Shown here one piece after another: positions 24,766 to 34,626 of a stretch of DNA of 64,000 nt. A program made the position numbers and the translations under genes. The notes under the pieces were generated by a model. It worked only from the letters and a program-made list of their open reading frames with translations, searched no databases and was not told where the DNA came from. The stretch comes from Taibaiella lutea. GTDB lineage: Bacteria; Bacteroidota; Bacteroidia; Chitinophagales; Chitinophagaceae. The DNA is taken from assembly GCF_008629695.1 (NCBI RefSeq), contig NZ_VWSH01000003.1, positions 62,001 to 126,000 on the forward strand. The letters run 5' to 3'. The first letter of the stretch is position 1. Each line of letters begins with the position of its first letter.

Positions 24766-27162
24766 ATGAAATTAAAATTACTTTTTGCAGCGTTCAGCAT
24801 CTTGTTTATTCAGCAGTATGCCCGCGCTGCTTATGTTCCCATGGCAGTAGCCTCCGGATATAATGCCGATGTAATAGCAAATGGAGTTGGGACCGGGTTG
24901 ACCACTACTACTAATGATGTAGATGCTGTGAGCTATTGCTTTGTTTCCACAGGCTGGCAACAGACTTCATCTTCTACTCCTTTTGTTTTAGGATTACCTG
25001 CAAGCGGAACTATCAATAGTGCAGCTACGAGCGGACTGACATTTCAAATGGCATCTTATTCAGGTAATAATGATATCAGAATTCCCAATAACAATGTCCC
25101 TTATACAATGTCCTTTACTACTCCGCAGGCAGCTCAAAATCTCTACCTATTGGCAGTAACAGGTAGTGGTTCCTGTACAATGACTGTTGTTATTAATTTT
25201 ACTGATGGTTCCAGCCAGACCTCCACGGGCATAACCGTTGCGGATTGGTATGGTGGTACCGGTATCGCGTTAACAGGAATGCAGCGATTAAACAGGACTA
25301 CCAATATTGCTGATAATGCTTTCAACGGTCCTAACTTATACCAATATACTTTTGCAATCAATGCCGCTAACCAAACCAAACTGCTTTCAAATGTTATTAT
25401 AACAAGAACAACGAATACAGGAACTGAAACAACCCTGAACATATTCGCGGCGAGTATTCAGCAATCAACTATTGTATCCTGCCCGGCCCCGACATCGCCA
25501 ACGGCAACAAGTATCACAACAACAACAGCCTCCCTGAACTGGAATAATACAGGTACACCTATTAATTATCAGATTAAATATGGCGCTCCCGGTTTCAATG
25601 TGAACACAGCAGGTACTTCTATTTTTACGCCAACCAAGCCTTATACATTAAACCCACCGTTAAATGTTTCTACTTCGTATGATTTTTATGTAAGATCTGT
25701 CTGCACTGCGGGCGATACAAGCGCGTGGTCACCTGTAACTAATTTTACGACTCTTTGTAACGCGCCTTCTGTAGTTTCAAAGAAAGACAGTTTCAATTGC
25801 GGAACAGGAATTGTAAACCTTGAGGCAGCCACTACTTCAGGTGCATCCATAAAATGGTATGCAGCTGCAACAGGAGGAACTGCATTAGCCACAGGTAATT
25901 CCTATGCCACGCCATCTATCAGTGTAACGACTACTTATTATATTTCCGCCGTTTCCGGTACCTGTGAAAGTACACCCAGACAGGCTGTGGTAGCAACTAT
26001 CCGACCGATTCCTGCTATAAACCTTGGACATGATACCACACTTTGTCCGGGAATATCTTACACCTTCAATGCAGGAAATGCCGGAGGTGCTTATTTATGG
26101 TCACCTGGCGGACAAACTACGCAAACAATAACTACAAATGCGGTCGGACAATATTCCGTATCGGTCACAGTGAATAAATGCGAGAACAAAGACACTATAG
26201 TTATCACCCCCGGCCTTGCTCCTGTGAATAACCTCCCCGACACCACGAATCTATGTGAGGGCAGTGAAACAACCCTGAATGCAGGAAACACAGGAAGTAC
26301 TTTCTTATGGACACCGGGAAGTGCCGCTACGCAAACGCTGAATGTAAGCACAGGTGGTTCTTATTCTGTAAGCATAAAAAGCATGCATGGGTGTAAGCTT
26401 ACAAGCGGTACTTACGTAAAAATGCGTCCGTTACCTGTAGATAACCTGGGCAATGATACCTCTATCTGTGAATCCACTACGCTGCTATTGGATGCTGGCA
26501 ATACGGGCTATAGTTATGCATGGAGTACGGGTGCCACAAGTCAGGCCATCAGCGCTTCAGATTCAGGAACTTATATTGCAACTGTGACAACACCTTATAC
26601 TTGCGTCAACATTGATAGCATACATATCGCTTTCCTTCCTTCTCCGAGGACAGAAGGATTCAATTTTATACCTGAATTTTATGATGCATTAGGTAAAGTA
26701 TCATTTACCCCATTGAACCCTACAAACGTAAACTCTTTTGAATGGGATTTCGGAGATGGTTCTGCATTAGTAACGGCAATAAATCCGACACATGTTTATA
26801 ACGCCTCCGGCGAGTACAATGTAACGCTGAAAGTTTATAATGATTGTACTGATTTCTCATTAAGCCAGAAGATAAATGTTGATTTGCCGACAGGCATGGT
26901 TACGCTTAATAAAAACGATATCAGCCTGATGATATATCCCAATCCGGCAAAATCTATATTAAATATCAGCAATAAAAGTACAGACTACGAAATGCAGGAC
27001 GTAATGCTCTTTAATGCCTTGGGTGCAATGGTTTATCACCAAAAAGCAGATTCAAAGGCCATGCACCGGCTATCTGTGGAAAGCCTGAGTTCCGGTGTTT
27101 ATTTTGTAAGGGTGCTTACAAACAGGGGCTTTGTAAATCAGCAAATACAGATTGTAAAATAA
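24766..27162 (+). CDS. Large T9SS cargo protein, paralog 1 (jelly-roll N-terminus)
   Basis: The 798-residue product has a signal peptide to about residue 21 (ending QQYARA) and an N-terminal beta-sandwich (about 22-232, with VADWYGGTG and GMQRLNRTTN). A fibronectin type III module follows (PTATSITTTTASLNW, YDFYVRSVC, about 238-330), then an Ig-like module (SFNCGTG...VTTTYYISAVSGTCES). Next come three PKD/Ig-like modules, each opening with a P-V-LGHDTTLCPG-like or NLPDTTNLC-like motif, a true PKD domain (FEWDFGDGSALV), and a T9SS type A domain (MIYPNPAKSILNISN, SSGVYFVRVL). The C-terminal 560 residues are shared with the next two genes. Adhesion or glycan binding is likely; no catalytic site is visible. 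Confidence 0.85.
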   Translation: MKLKLLFAAFSILFIQQYARAAYVPMAVASGYNADVIANGVGTGLTTTTNDVDAVSYCFVSTGWQQTSSSTPFVLGLPASGTINSAATSGLTFQMASYSGNNDIRIPNNNVPYTMSFTTPQAAQNLYLLAVTGSGSCTMTVVINFTDGSSQTSTGITVADWYGGTGIALTGMQRLNRTTNIADNAFNGPNLYQYTFAINAANQTKLLSNVIITRTTNTGTETTLNIFAASIQQSTIVSCPAPTSPTATSITTTTASLNWNNTGTPINYQIKYGAPGFNVNTAGTSIFTPTKPYTLNPPLNVSTSYDFYVRSVCTAGDTSAWSPVTNFTTLCNAPSVVSKKDSFNCGTGIVNLEAATTSGASIKWYAAATGGTALATGNSYATPSISVTTTYYISAVSGTCESTPRQAVVATIRPIPAINLGHDTTLCPGISYTFNAGNAGGAYLWSPGGQTTQTITTNAVGQYSVSVTVNKCENKDTIVITPGLAPVNNLPDTTNLCEGSETTLNAGNTGSTFLWTPGSAATQTLNVSTGGSYSVSIKSMHGCKLTSGTYVKMRPLPVDNLGNDTSICESTTLLLDAGNTGYSYAWSTGATSQAISASDSGTYIATVTTPYTCVNIDSIHIAFLPSPRTEGFNFIPEFYDALGKVSFTPLNPTNVNSFEWDFGDGSALVTAINPTHVYNASGEYNVTLKVYNDCTDFSLSQKINVDLPTGMVTLNKNDISLMIYPNPAKSILNISNKSTDYEMQDVMLFNALGAMVYHQKADSKAMHRLSVESLSSGVYFVRVLTNRGFVNQQIQIVK

Positions 27163-27188
27163 ATTCCTATATTATCTTTATATAAAGA

Positions 27189-27222
27189 AACGGCTACTCT
27201 TGAATGAGATAGCCGTTTTTTT
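27189..27222 (+). terminator. Rho-independent terminator after T9SS paralog 1
   Basis: The 8-bp stem AACGGCTA/TAGCCGTT can extend inward with TCT/AGA around a bulge. A T run of seven follows (27216-27222). Confidence 0.82.
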
Positions 27223-27344
27223 ATGATAATAGTTTTTTAATTCGAAAAGACGCACCTGATTACCCAACATGAAAGATATAAAAGCTGTCTTTACCTCGAT
27301 ATTTCTACTTAAGTTGTATTTTACAGGCGAAAAAAACAAAGCGT

Positions 27345-27352
27345 TATTTTTG
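27345..27352 (+). promoter_or_regulatory. TAnnTTTG -7 element upstream of T9SS paralog 2
   Basis: TATTTTTG matches the Bacteroidota -7 consensus and lies 73 bp before the ATG at 27426. No TTTG is seen at the standard -33 distance, so the call is weak. Confidence 0.35.
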
Positions 27353-27425
27353 AAGCTTTTTCAGGGCTTGTAATTTATAAAATGGAGCTTTCAAAATAAC
27401 CAATAACCAAATAATCAATCTTTCT

Positions 27426-30400
27426 ATGAAGCGTTTTGTTACATTGCTTTTCTTTATCGGTCTGTCTGTTCTTGGTAAAATATATGCGCAGGTTTCGGTA
27501 ACAGCCACCGGTGGCACATTAGGGCCAACGGCCTATACTGACCTCATTACAGCTTTTACAGCTATTAATAATGGTACACATACGGGCAGCATCACTGTTT
27601 CCATTACAGCAAGTTTTTCACAGGGCACCACTGCTATCCTTAATGCAAGCGGTTCCGGTTCGGCCAGTTATACAGCCATAACTATTAAACCTGCGGCTTC
27701 AGCCAATCCTGTAATTACAAATACTACTGATAATACGGCTTCCATTAAATTAGACGGCGCCGACAATGTAACAATCGACGGTTCCAACAATGGTACCACT
27801 ACGCAGAATCTTACCTTTCAAAACAGTAATAGCAGCGGTTCCGGACAAGGAAGCAATATCTGGTTAGCCAGTAACGGAACGAATGGCGCCACCAACAATG
27901 TAATTAAAAATTGCAAGATATTAGGTTCAAGTTATACGCTTGGTGCTGCTTATATGGGCGTTTGTATTTACAGCAGTACCACAACGCTGACAGGGTATTG
28001 GATAGCTACCTCTGCAACCACAGGAGCTAACAACAATAACCTTATCCAGAACAATTTATTTAATTCCGCGAATGCAGCTGTTGTTTTTAATGGCGGTGCG
28101 GGCATCGGGGAAACAGGTAATCAGATCATCGGGAATGTTATCGGTGATCCTACAGCAAATGTAAACACTAAGTTTACCAATGCTTGTATCTTCATGCTGA
28201 ATCAGGCCAACTTTACCATCAGTCAGAATACTATAAGGTGGCAAAACGCAATAAATACGAACGTAGCTCCTGCTTCTGTTTCCATTGGTGCAGGATGTAC
28301 AAATGGTAATATAACACGCAATGCAATTACCGGGGCAAGATTCACTACTGCGGTTCTCGAAGGCGGGATATTGTTAAATGCCGGAGCCAGTTCGAATATA
28401 AATGTTTATAACAACTTTATATCGGATGTTGCTTCCAGTGGTTCTGCTACGATTGCCAGCAATGCCTACGGTATTGCAATCGGTGCCGGAAGTGGTTACA
28501 ACATAGGATATAACTCTGTAAATATGAATACAGATCCTACAACTACAGCTACAGGCTATCAGGCCGCATTGTACATAGCATCCGGCATCACAGGACTTAA
28601 TATCAGGAATAACATATTTGCCCATACAGCTGCAAATACTACTAACAAATTCAGCGTGTATTCCGTATCTGCCAATCCAGGCACTTCGGTAATCAATTAC
28701 AATGATTATTATACCACGGCTGCGAATCTGGCTTATGCCGGAAGCAATCAGACTACATTGGCAAATGTTCAGACAAACCTTCAAAATGCATTGAACAATT
28801 CTAAAAACGTAGCGCCTGTATTTGTTGCTGCGACTGATTTGCATCTGGTAGCTGCCAATGCATCCAATATTGCCAATCTTGCAGGAGCGGCAACGCCGAT
28901 TGCAGGTGTTACAGTGGATTATGATAACAATGCACGTGGTACATTGCCGACTATCGGCGCACATGAACTTTCGGTTGCAAGTTGCCCTGCACCAACTTCA
29001 CCGACAGCTACAAGCATTACCACCACTACTGCATCTTTAAACTGGACTCAGCTTGGCACTCCTTCACAATGGCAGATAAAATACGGCGCTCCGGGCTTCA
29101 ATGTAAATACAGCAGGTACTTCTATATTTACCCCAACAAAACCTTATACTTTAAACCCGCCTTTAACAGCTTTTACTTCTTATGATTATTATGTAAGGGC
29201 TATCTGTTCTGTGGGCGATACCAGCGCATGGTCGCCTGTTACCAATTTTACAACTCTTTGCAATGCGCCATCTGTAGTTTCAAAGAAGGACAGCTTTAAT
29301 TGCGGAACCGGCCCCGTAATACTTGAGGCAACCACGACTTCCGGAGCATCCATCAAATGGTATCCGGCTGCAACAGGTGGAACAGCTTTAGCTACAGGTA
29401 ACAGTTACACCACGCCTTCCATCAGCGTAACGACTACCTATTATATCTCAGCTATTTCAGGAACATGCGAAAGCACGCCACGGCAGGCGGTAGTAGCAAC
29501 CATCAGGCCTATACCAACCGTTAACCTTGGCCCTGATACCACGCTTTGTCCGGGTGTTTCGCTTACGCTGAATGCAGGTAATGCAGGCGGAAGCTATCTC
29601 TGGTCGCCGGGCGGACAGACCACACAAACTATCAGCACCAATGCAGTCGGACAGTATATCGTAAACGTTACCGTAAACGGATGCTCGAAGAGGGACACTA
29701 TTTTGATTATACCGGGTATTGCACCTGTAAACAACCTTCCTGATACGACCAATTTGTGTGCTGGAGATGAAACGACCCTTAATGCAGCAAACACGGGAAG
29801 CACATTTGTATGGACACCTGGCGGAGCTACCACACAGACGCTTAATGTAGACACCGGTGGCACACGTTCCGTTGTTATAACCAGCACCAACCATTGCAAG
29901 CTTACCAGCAGCACATATGTAAAAATGCGTCCCCTGCCTGTGGATAACCTTGGCAACGATACCACCATATGCGAATCTGTTGTACTGGTATTGGATGCAG
30001 GCAACCCGGGTTACAGTTATTTATGGAACACAGGTGCTACTACGCAGGCTATCAGCACTGCAGATTCGGGCAGCTATGTAGTTGTGGTAACCACACCTTA
30101 TGCCTGCAAACACACGGACAGCACGCATATTGCTTTCCTTCCTTCACCAAGGACAGAAGGCTTCAGCTTCATCCCGAGGTTCTATGACGAGATGGGCAAG
30201 GTAGAATTCTATCCCCTGAACCCTACAAACGTAAATTCATTTGAATGGGATTTCGGCGATGGCTCGCCATTGGTGACAGCCATGAACCCTGTGCATGTAT
30301 TTGCAGCATCGGGCCATTACAATGTAACATTGAAGGTATATAATGATTGTACGGATTTTTCGCTCAGCCAGGTAATCAATGTGGACCTGCCGACAGGAAC

Positions 30401-30665
30401 TGCAACTATCAATAAAAATAATTTCAACCTGAATATTTATCCGAACCCTGCAAAATCAGTATTGAACATCAGCAATAAAGATGCGGATTATGAAATGCAG
30501 GATGTGATGCTCTTTAATGCTGTTGGTGCCATGGTTTATCACCAAAAGGCAGATTCAAAAGCCATGCATCAGTTGTCTGTCGAAAGCCTGAGTTCGGGCG
30601 TGTACTTTGTAAGAGTACTTACCAATAAAGGTTTTGTGAACCAGCAGGTACAGGTGGTAAAGTAA
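27426..30665 (+). CDS. Large T9SS cargo protein, paralog 2 (beta-helix N-terminus)
   Basis: The 1079-residue product has a signal peptide MKRFVTLLFFIGLSVLGKIYA and then an N-terminal half (about 30-515) that is a right-handed parallel beta-helix. This shows TIDGSNNGTTTQNLTFQNS, NNVIKNCKI, NNLIQNNLFNS, GNITRNAITG, and closing motifs NNIFAHTA and NYNDYYT...LPTIGAHE. From CPAPTSPTATSITTTTASLNW onward it is the same fibronectin III, Ig-like, three-module, PKD and T9SS type A array as paralogs 1 and 3, with near-identical residues. The N-terminal module has therefore been exchanged against a conserved C-terminal scaffold. It is monocistronic, with terminators on both sides. Confidence 0.86.
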   Translation: MKRFVTLLFFIGLSVLGKIYAQVSVTATGGTLGPTAYTDLITAFTAINNGTHTGSITVSITASFSQGTTAILNASGSGSASYTAITIKPAASANPVITNTTDNTASIKLDGADNVTIDGSNNGTTTQNLTFQNSNSSGSGQGSNIWLASNGTNGATNNVIKNCKILGSSYTLGAAYMGVCIYSSTTTLTGYWIATSATTGANNNNLIQNNLFNSANAAVVFNGGAGIGETGNQIIGNVIGDPTANVNTKFTNACIFMLNQANFTISQNTIRWQNAINTNVAPASVSIGAGCTNGNITRNAITGARFTTAVLEGGILLNAGASSNINVYNNFISDVASSGSATIASNAYGIAIGAGSGYNIGYNSVNMNTDPTTTATGYQAALYIASGITGLNIRNNIFAHTAANTTNKFSVYSVSANPGTSVINYNDYYTTAANLAYAGSNQTTLANVQTNLQNALNNSKNVAPVFVAATDLHLVAANASNIANLAGAATPIAGVTVDYDNNARGTLPTIGAHELSVASCPAPTSPTATSITTTTASLNWTQLGTPSQWQIKYGAPGFNVNTAGTSIFTPTKPYTLNPPLTAFTSYDYYVRAICSVGDTSAWSPVTNFTTLCNAPSVVSKKDSFNCGTGPVILEATTTSGASIKWYPAATGGTALATGNSYTTPSISVTTTYYISAISGTCESTPRQAVVATIRPIPTVNLGPDTTLCPGVSLTLNAGNAGGSYLWSPGGQTTQTISTNAVGQYIVNVTVNGCSKRDTILIIPGIAPVNNLPDTTNLCAGDETTLNAANTGSTFVWTPGGATTQTLNVDTGGTRSVVITSTNHCKLTSSTYVKMRPLPVDNLGNDTTICESVVLVLDAGNPGYSYLWNTGATTQAISTADSGSYVVVVTTPYACKHTDSTHIAFLPSPRTEGFSFIPRFYDEMGKVEFYPLNPTNVNSFEWDFGDGSPLVTAMNPVHVFAASGHYNVTLKVYNDCTDFSLSQVINVDLPTGTATINKNNFNLNIYPNPAKSVLNISNKDADYEMQDVMLFNAVGAMVYHQKADSKAMHQLSVESLSSGVYFVRVLTNKGFVNQQVQVVK

Positions 30666-30679
30666 GTATTTTGAAATAA

Positions 30680-30718
30680 CAAAAGTGCCTGTCCTATATT
30701 TAAGGACAGGCACTTTTG
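30680..30718 (+). terminator. Terminator after T9SS paralog 2
   Basis: A perfect 16-bp stem (CAAAAGTGCCTGTCCT/AGGACAGGCACTTTTG) with a 7-nt loop; the T side is part of the stem and TT follows. Confidence 0.85.
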
Positions 30719-30846
30719 TTTACCAGTAAGTATAAATATTATATGACTTATAAATGTATTAGCAACAGGAAAATATAATTTTTTAAATCCCACATCAATA
30801 TGTATTTTTACCCTACCTTTTAATGTGGTCTTTTAAAAAAATTTCT

Positions 30847-33696
30847 ATGAAAAAAATGTTTCCATGCATTTTAACTGTTTTACTTTTAAGTTTTTCTAAC
30901 GTAGATGCTGCCTATATACCTTTGACAATAACTTCAGGATTAAATGCTGATGTAATAGCTAATGGAGTGGGTACTGCTACTGCAACAACAAGCACGACAG
31001 TGGATGGTGCCAGTTTTGTATTAGTATCCAATGGCTGGCAACAAACGGCAACTTCTACACCATGCACTACAGGCCTTCCGGCAAACGGTATTATTAATAG
31101 CGCATTAACTACAGGATTAAGTTATCAAATGGCAGCTTATACCGGCAATAATGTTTTGCGTATGAATACTAATACTACAGCTACCCTTACATTTCAGACT
31201 GCCTATAATGCCCAGACGCTTTATTTATTGGCAGTAACAGGTAGCGGTACCAGTACTATAACTGTTCAAACGAATTTTACGGATGGCACAAATCAGATAA
31301 ATACGGGAATAGTAGTAGCAGATTGGTACGGAGGTACAAATGTTGCTTATACAGGCTTTCAGCGTCTGAACCGCACAACAAATGCTCTTAATAGCGGTAC
31401 TAATGGTCCTAATTTGTATCAATATAGCATTGCTATTAATGCGGCAAACCAAGGTAAGCTAATCAACGGCATTCAAATTACGAGAACAGCATCCACAAGT
31501 ACTTCTCCCACTTTAAATGTAATGGCTGTATCTATTGATCAAGCTGCTGTTATAACTTGTGCTGCTCCTACTTCGCCAACAGCTACGGGTGTTACATCTA
31601 CCACTGCAAGTTTAAACTGGAATCAGACAGGTACACCAATCAGCTATCAGATAAAATATGGCACTTCTGGTTTCAATGTCAATACAGGAGGAACTTCTAT
31701 TTTTACAGCAACGAAACCTTATACTCTAAACCCACCATTGACTCCTTCCACCTCTTATAATTATTATGTAAGAGCAATCTGTACTGCCGGGGATACAAGC
31801 ACATGGTCTGCTGTTACGAATTTTACAACATTATGCAACGCCCCTGCTATGCCTTCAAAAAAAGACAGCTTTAATTGCGGACCGGGTACCGTTACATTAG
31901 AAGCTACTTCCAGTACCGGAGCAAGCCTTAAATGGTATAGTACGGCTATGGGTGGCACTAGTATCGGTGCAGGAAACAGTTTTACTACTCCATCATTGAC
32001 GGCTACTACTAATTTCTATGTAGAAGCTGTTCAGTTATCATCTATAGGTCAGACAGGCCGGAATGATTATACAGGTATAGCTCAGGCAACTCCTAATAAC
32101 ACAGGTCAGGGTATCCGTTTTAATACCCTTTCCAATATTAACCTTGATAGTGTAGGTGTATGGGTAGTGTCCGACACAGGAAAGATAATCGTTCAACTAC
32201 AAAATGCAGCCAACACAATATTAAAAACAGATACTTTTACTTTTGCCGGAATAGGCGCCACCGCCACTTCACGTGTTAAAATTTATTTGCCCGTTAATTA
32301 TAGCATTCCAACAGGAAACGATTACAAAATACTTGCATTAAACGGTACTACTGTTTCTCTGAGCAGGGAACAGTCCATAAACCCGACCTTTGCCAATTAC
32401 AGTATACCTAACGTAATTACAATGGTATCTTCTTGGGTAAATGGCGCTACGAACGCGGCCAATTATTACTACTTTTATAATTTCTATGTTTCGTCGGGAT
32501 GCGCAAGTCCGAGAGAGACTGTGGTGGCTACCATTCGTCCAGTGCCGGTTGTAAATCTTGGCAATGACACTACTTTATGCCCAGGGGTTTCACTCACGCT
32601 GAATGCGGGCAATGCAGGCGGAACTTATTTATGGTCACCCGGCGGGCAAACCACACAAACCATCACAACCAATGCTGTTGGACAATACATTGCCGATGTT
32701 ACGGTGAATGGATGTTCTAAAAAAGATACCATTGCAATTACGCCGGGTATTGCTCCGGTAAACAATCTTCCTGATACAACCAATTTATGTGAAGGAAGTG
32801 AAACAACATTGAATGCAGGAAATACGGGAAGTACTTTTTTCTGGATACCGGGAAACGCCACTACGCAAACCATTACTGTAGATTCAGGCGGCACACGTTC
32901 TGTAGAGATTAAAAGTGCTCACCATTGTAAACTTACAAGCAGTACTTATGTAAACATGCGTCCGCTGCCTGTTGATAATCTTGGCAATGACACTTCAATC
33001 TGTTCTTCCGCATCTGTTGTATTGGATGCAGGCAATTCCGGTTACAGCTATTTATGGAATACCGGCGCAACAAGCCAGACTATTAACGCTTCTGACTCCG
33101 GTACTTACTTTGTAACGATAACAACACCTTATTCCTGTGTTAATAGTGACACTACACATATAGCGTATTTACCGCCACCACGCACAGAAGGTTTTAATTT
33201 TATACCAAAGTTTTATGAAGAATTAGGTAGAGTTGAATTCTCTCCTTTGAATCCGACAAATGTAAATGGCTACGAATGGAATTTTGGTGACGGTTCACCA
33301 TTGGTACTGGCTATAAACCCAACACATGTATTTGCGGCATCAGGCGAATATAATGTAACATTAAGGGTTTATAATGATTGCTCAGAATACGCTGTAAGTC
33401 AAAAAATAAATGTTGATTTACCAACAGGAACAGTAACGATAAACAAAGAAAACTTCAAACTAAATATCTACCCCAATCCTGCAAAATCTGTATTGAACAT
33501 CAGCAATACAAATGCTGACTATAAAATGAAAGATGTGATGGTCTTTAATGCTCTGGGTGCTATGGTGTATCGCCATAAAGCAGATTCAGAAACCATACAT
33601 CAACTGTCTGTTGAAAGCTTCAGCACAGGCATTTATTTTGTCAGAGTCCTTACAAACAAAGGTTTTGTGAATCAGCAAGTGCAGATTGTAAGATAA
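30847..33696 (+). CDS. Large T9SS cargo protein, paralog 3 (jelly-roll N-terminus, inserted domain)
   Basis: The product is about 949 residues from the ATG at 30847, which gives a compact signal peptide (MKKMFPCILTVLLLSFSNVDA); an in-frame ATG at 30823 is possible. The N-terminal beta-sandwich matches paralog 1 (VADWYGGTN, GFQRLNRTTN). Fibronectin III and Ig-like modules follow, but the Ig-like module is interrupted by about 150 residues (roughly 32030-32490). These begin SSIGQTGRNDYTG and close with a YYYFYNFYV strand, a jelly-roll-like insert absent from the paralogs. The usual three PKD/Ig-like modules, PKD (YEWNFGDGSPLV) and T9SS type A domain (NIYPNPAKSVLNISN) complete the protein. Confidence 0.85.
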   Translation: MKKMFPCILTVLLLSFSNVDAAYIPLTITSGLNADVIANGVGTATATTSTTVDGASFVLVSNGWQQTATSTPCTTGLPANGIINSALTTGLSYQMAAYTGNNVLRMNTNTTATLTFQTAYNAQTLYLLAVTGSGTSTITVQTNFTDGTNQINTGIVVADWYGGTNVAYTGFQRLNRTTNALNSGTNGPNLYQYSIAINAANQGKLINGIQITRTASTSTSPTLNVMAVSIDQAAVITCAAPTSPTATGVTSTTASLNWNQTGTPISYQIKYGTSGFNVNTGGTSIFTATKPYTLNPPLTPSTSYNYYVRAICTAGDTSTWSAVTNFTTLCNAPAMPSKKDSFNCGPGTVTLEATSSTGASLKWYSTAMGGTSIGAGNSFTTPSLTATTNFYVEAVQLSSIGQTGRNDYTGIAQATPNNTGQGIRFNTLSNINLDSVGVWVVSDTGKIIVQLQNAANTILKTDTFTFAGIGATATSRVKIYLPVNYSIPTGNDYKILALNGTTVSLSREQSINPTFANYSIPNVITMVSSWVNGATNAANYYYFYNFYVSSGCASPRETVVATIRPVPVVNLGNDTTLCPGVSLTLNAGNAGGTYLWSPGGQTTQTITTNAVGQYIADVTVNGCSKKDTIAITPGIAPVNNLPDTTNLCEGSETTLNAGNTGSTFFWIPGNATTQTITVDSGGTRSVEIKSAHHCKLTSSTYVNMRPLPVDNLGNDTSICSSASVVLDAGNSGYSYLWNTGATSQTINASDSGTYFVTITTPYSCVNSDTTHIAYLPPPRTEGFNFIPKFYEELGRVEFSPLNPTNVNGYEWNFGDGSPLVLAINPTHVFAASGEYNVTLRVYNDCSEYAVSQKINVDLPTGTVTINKENFKLNIYPNPAKSVLNISNTNADYKMKDVMVFNALGAMVYRHKADSETIHQLSVESFSTGIYFVRVLTNKGFVNQQVQIVR

Positions 33697-33716
33697 AGAA
33701 TTATAGAATAATGATT

Positions 33717-33748
33717 AAAGAGCACTTGTAATATTGCAGGTGCTCTTT
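33717..33748 (+). terminator. Terminator after T9SS paralog 3
   Basis: A 12-bp stem with one G-U pair (AAAGAGCACTTG/CAGGTGCTCTTT) and an 8-nt loop, followed by ATTTTG. Confidence 0.78.
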
Positions 33749-33852
33749 ATTTTGCAATGTAATGTGAAATTATAATCAGGAATTTATTGCTTTATTGTAA
33801 AATGCCGGGAACGAGTGTAAAATGTTTTATCTTTAAGGAAAGAAGAATGGAT

Positions 33853-34623
33853 ATGAAAAATAAAAAAGAAATAGTAGAAGACTGGTTGCCGCGCTACACA
33901 GGACAAGAATTAAAAAAGTTTGGAAAATATATTTTGCTCTGCAATTTTCATCGATACCTGGAATTATTTTCCGAGATACATAATGAACCGATTGTAGGAA
34001 TCGGAAAGCCGATGCAATGTGTAACAGCAGAAGGTATTACTATTATTAATTTTGGAATGGGAAGCCCCGGCGCTGCGACTGTTATGGATTTGCTTTCGGC
34101 TATAGAGCCTGAAGCGGTTTTGTTTTTGGGAAAATGCGGCGGCCTGAAAAAGAAAAATAAAGTAGGCGATTTAATATTGCCTATTGCTGCTATAAGAGGT
34201 GAAGGAACGAGTAATGATTATTTCCCCCCTGAGGTGCCGGCACTGCCTGCATTCGCCTTGCAAAAAGCGATATCTACAACTATAAGGGATTATGCACAGG
34301 ATTATTGGACGGGAACATGCTATACGACCAACAGAAGAGTATGGGAGCATGATGAAGAATTCAAACTTTACCTGAAACGCTTGCGTGCTATGGCTATTGA
34401 CATGGAAACGGCTACAATATTCACTACCGGATTTGCAAATAAAATTCCAACGGGGGCGCTGTTGTTAGTATCTGACCAACCTATGATTCCGGAAGGCGTA
34501 AAGACATCTAAAGGTGATGACAAGGTAACAAAAACTTATTCCGAACTTCACCTGAAAATAGGAATAGATTCGCTGAAACAGTTAATAAATAACGGATTGA
34601 CCGTGAAGCATCTTCAGTTTTAA
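33853..34623 (+). CDS. amn: AMP nucleosidase
   Basis: The enzyme hydrolyses AMP to adenine and ribose 5-phosphate. The 256-residue product has the nucleoside phosphorylase-like fold: IVGIGKPMQCV, ITIINFGMGSPGAATVMDLL, VLFLGKCGGL, and AIDMETATIF, the conserved purine/ribose-binding Glu region, then LLVSDQPM. It is the short Bacteroidota form without the extra N-terminal domain of E. coli Amn (about 480 residues). The frame is open from a TTG at 33787, but ATG 33853 (MKNKKEIVEDWLPRYTG) gives the family N-terminus; ATG 33847 is two codons earlier. It converges with the next gene with only 3 bp between stop codons. Confidence 0.88.
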   Translation: MKNKKEIVEDWLPRYTGQELKKFGKYILLCNFHRYLELFSEIHNEPIVGIGKPMQCVTAEGITIINFGMGSPGAATVMDLLSAIEPEAVLFLGKCGGLKKKNKVGDLILPIAAIRGEGTSNDYFPPEVPALPAFALQKAISTTIRDYAQDYWTGTCYTTNRRVWEHDEEFKLYLKRLRAMAIDMETATIFTTGFANKIPTGALLLVSDQPMIPEGVKTSKGDDKVTKTYSELHLKIGIDSLKQLINNGLTVKHLQF

Positions 34624-34626
34624 AAA

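Noticed and set aside
28374-28964. 196-codon minus-strand ORF inside T9SS paralog 2
   Set aside because: Cys/Ile/Arg-rich translation typical of antisense shadow; no domain or signal, and the plus-strand gene is continuous.
24766-33696. Recent tandem duplication or assembly duplication of the three T9SS genes
   Set aside because: The copies differ at many synonymous sites and in N-terminal modules, so they are old paralogs.
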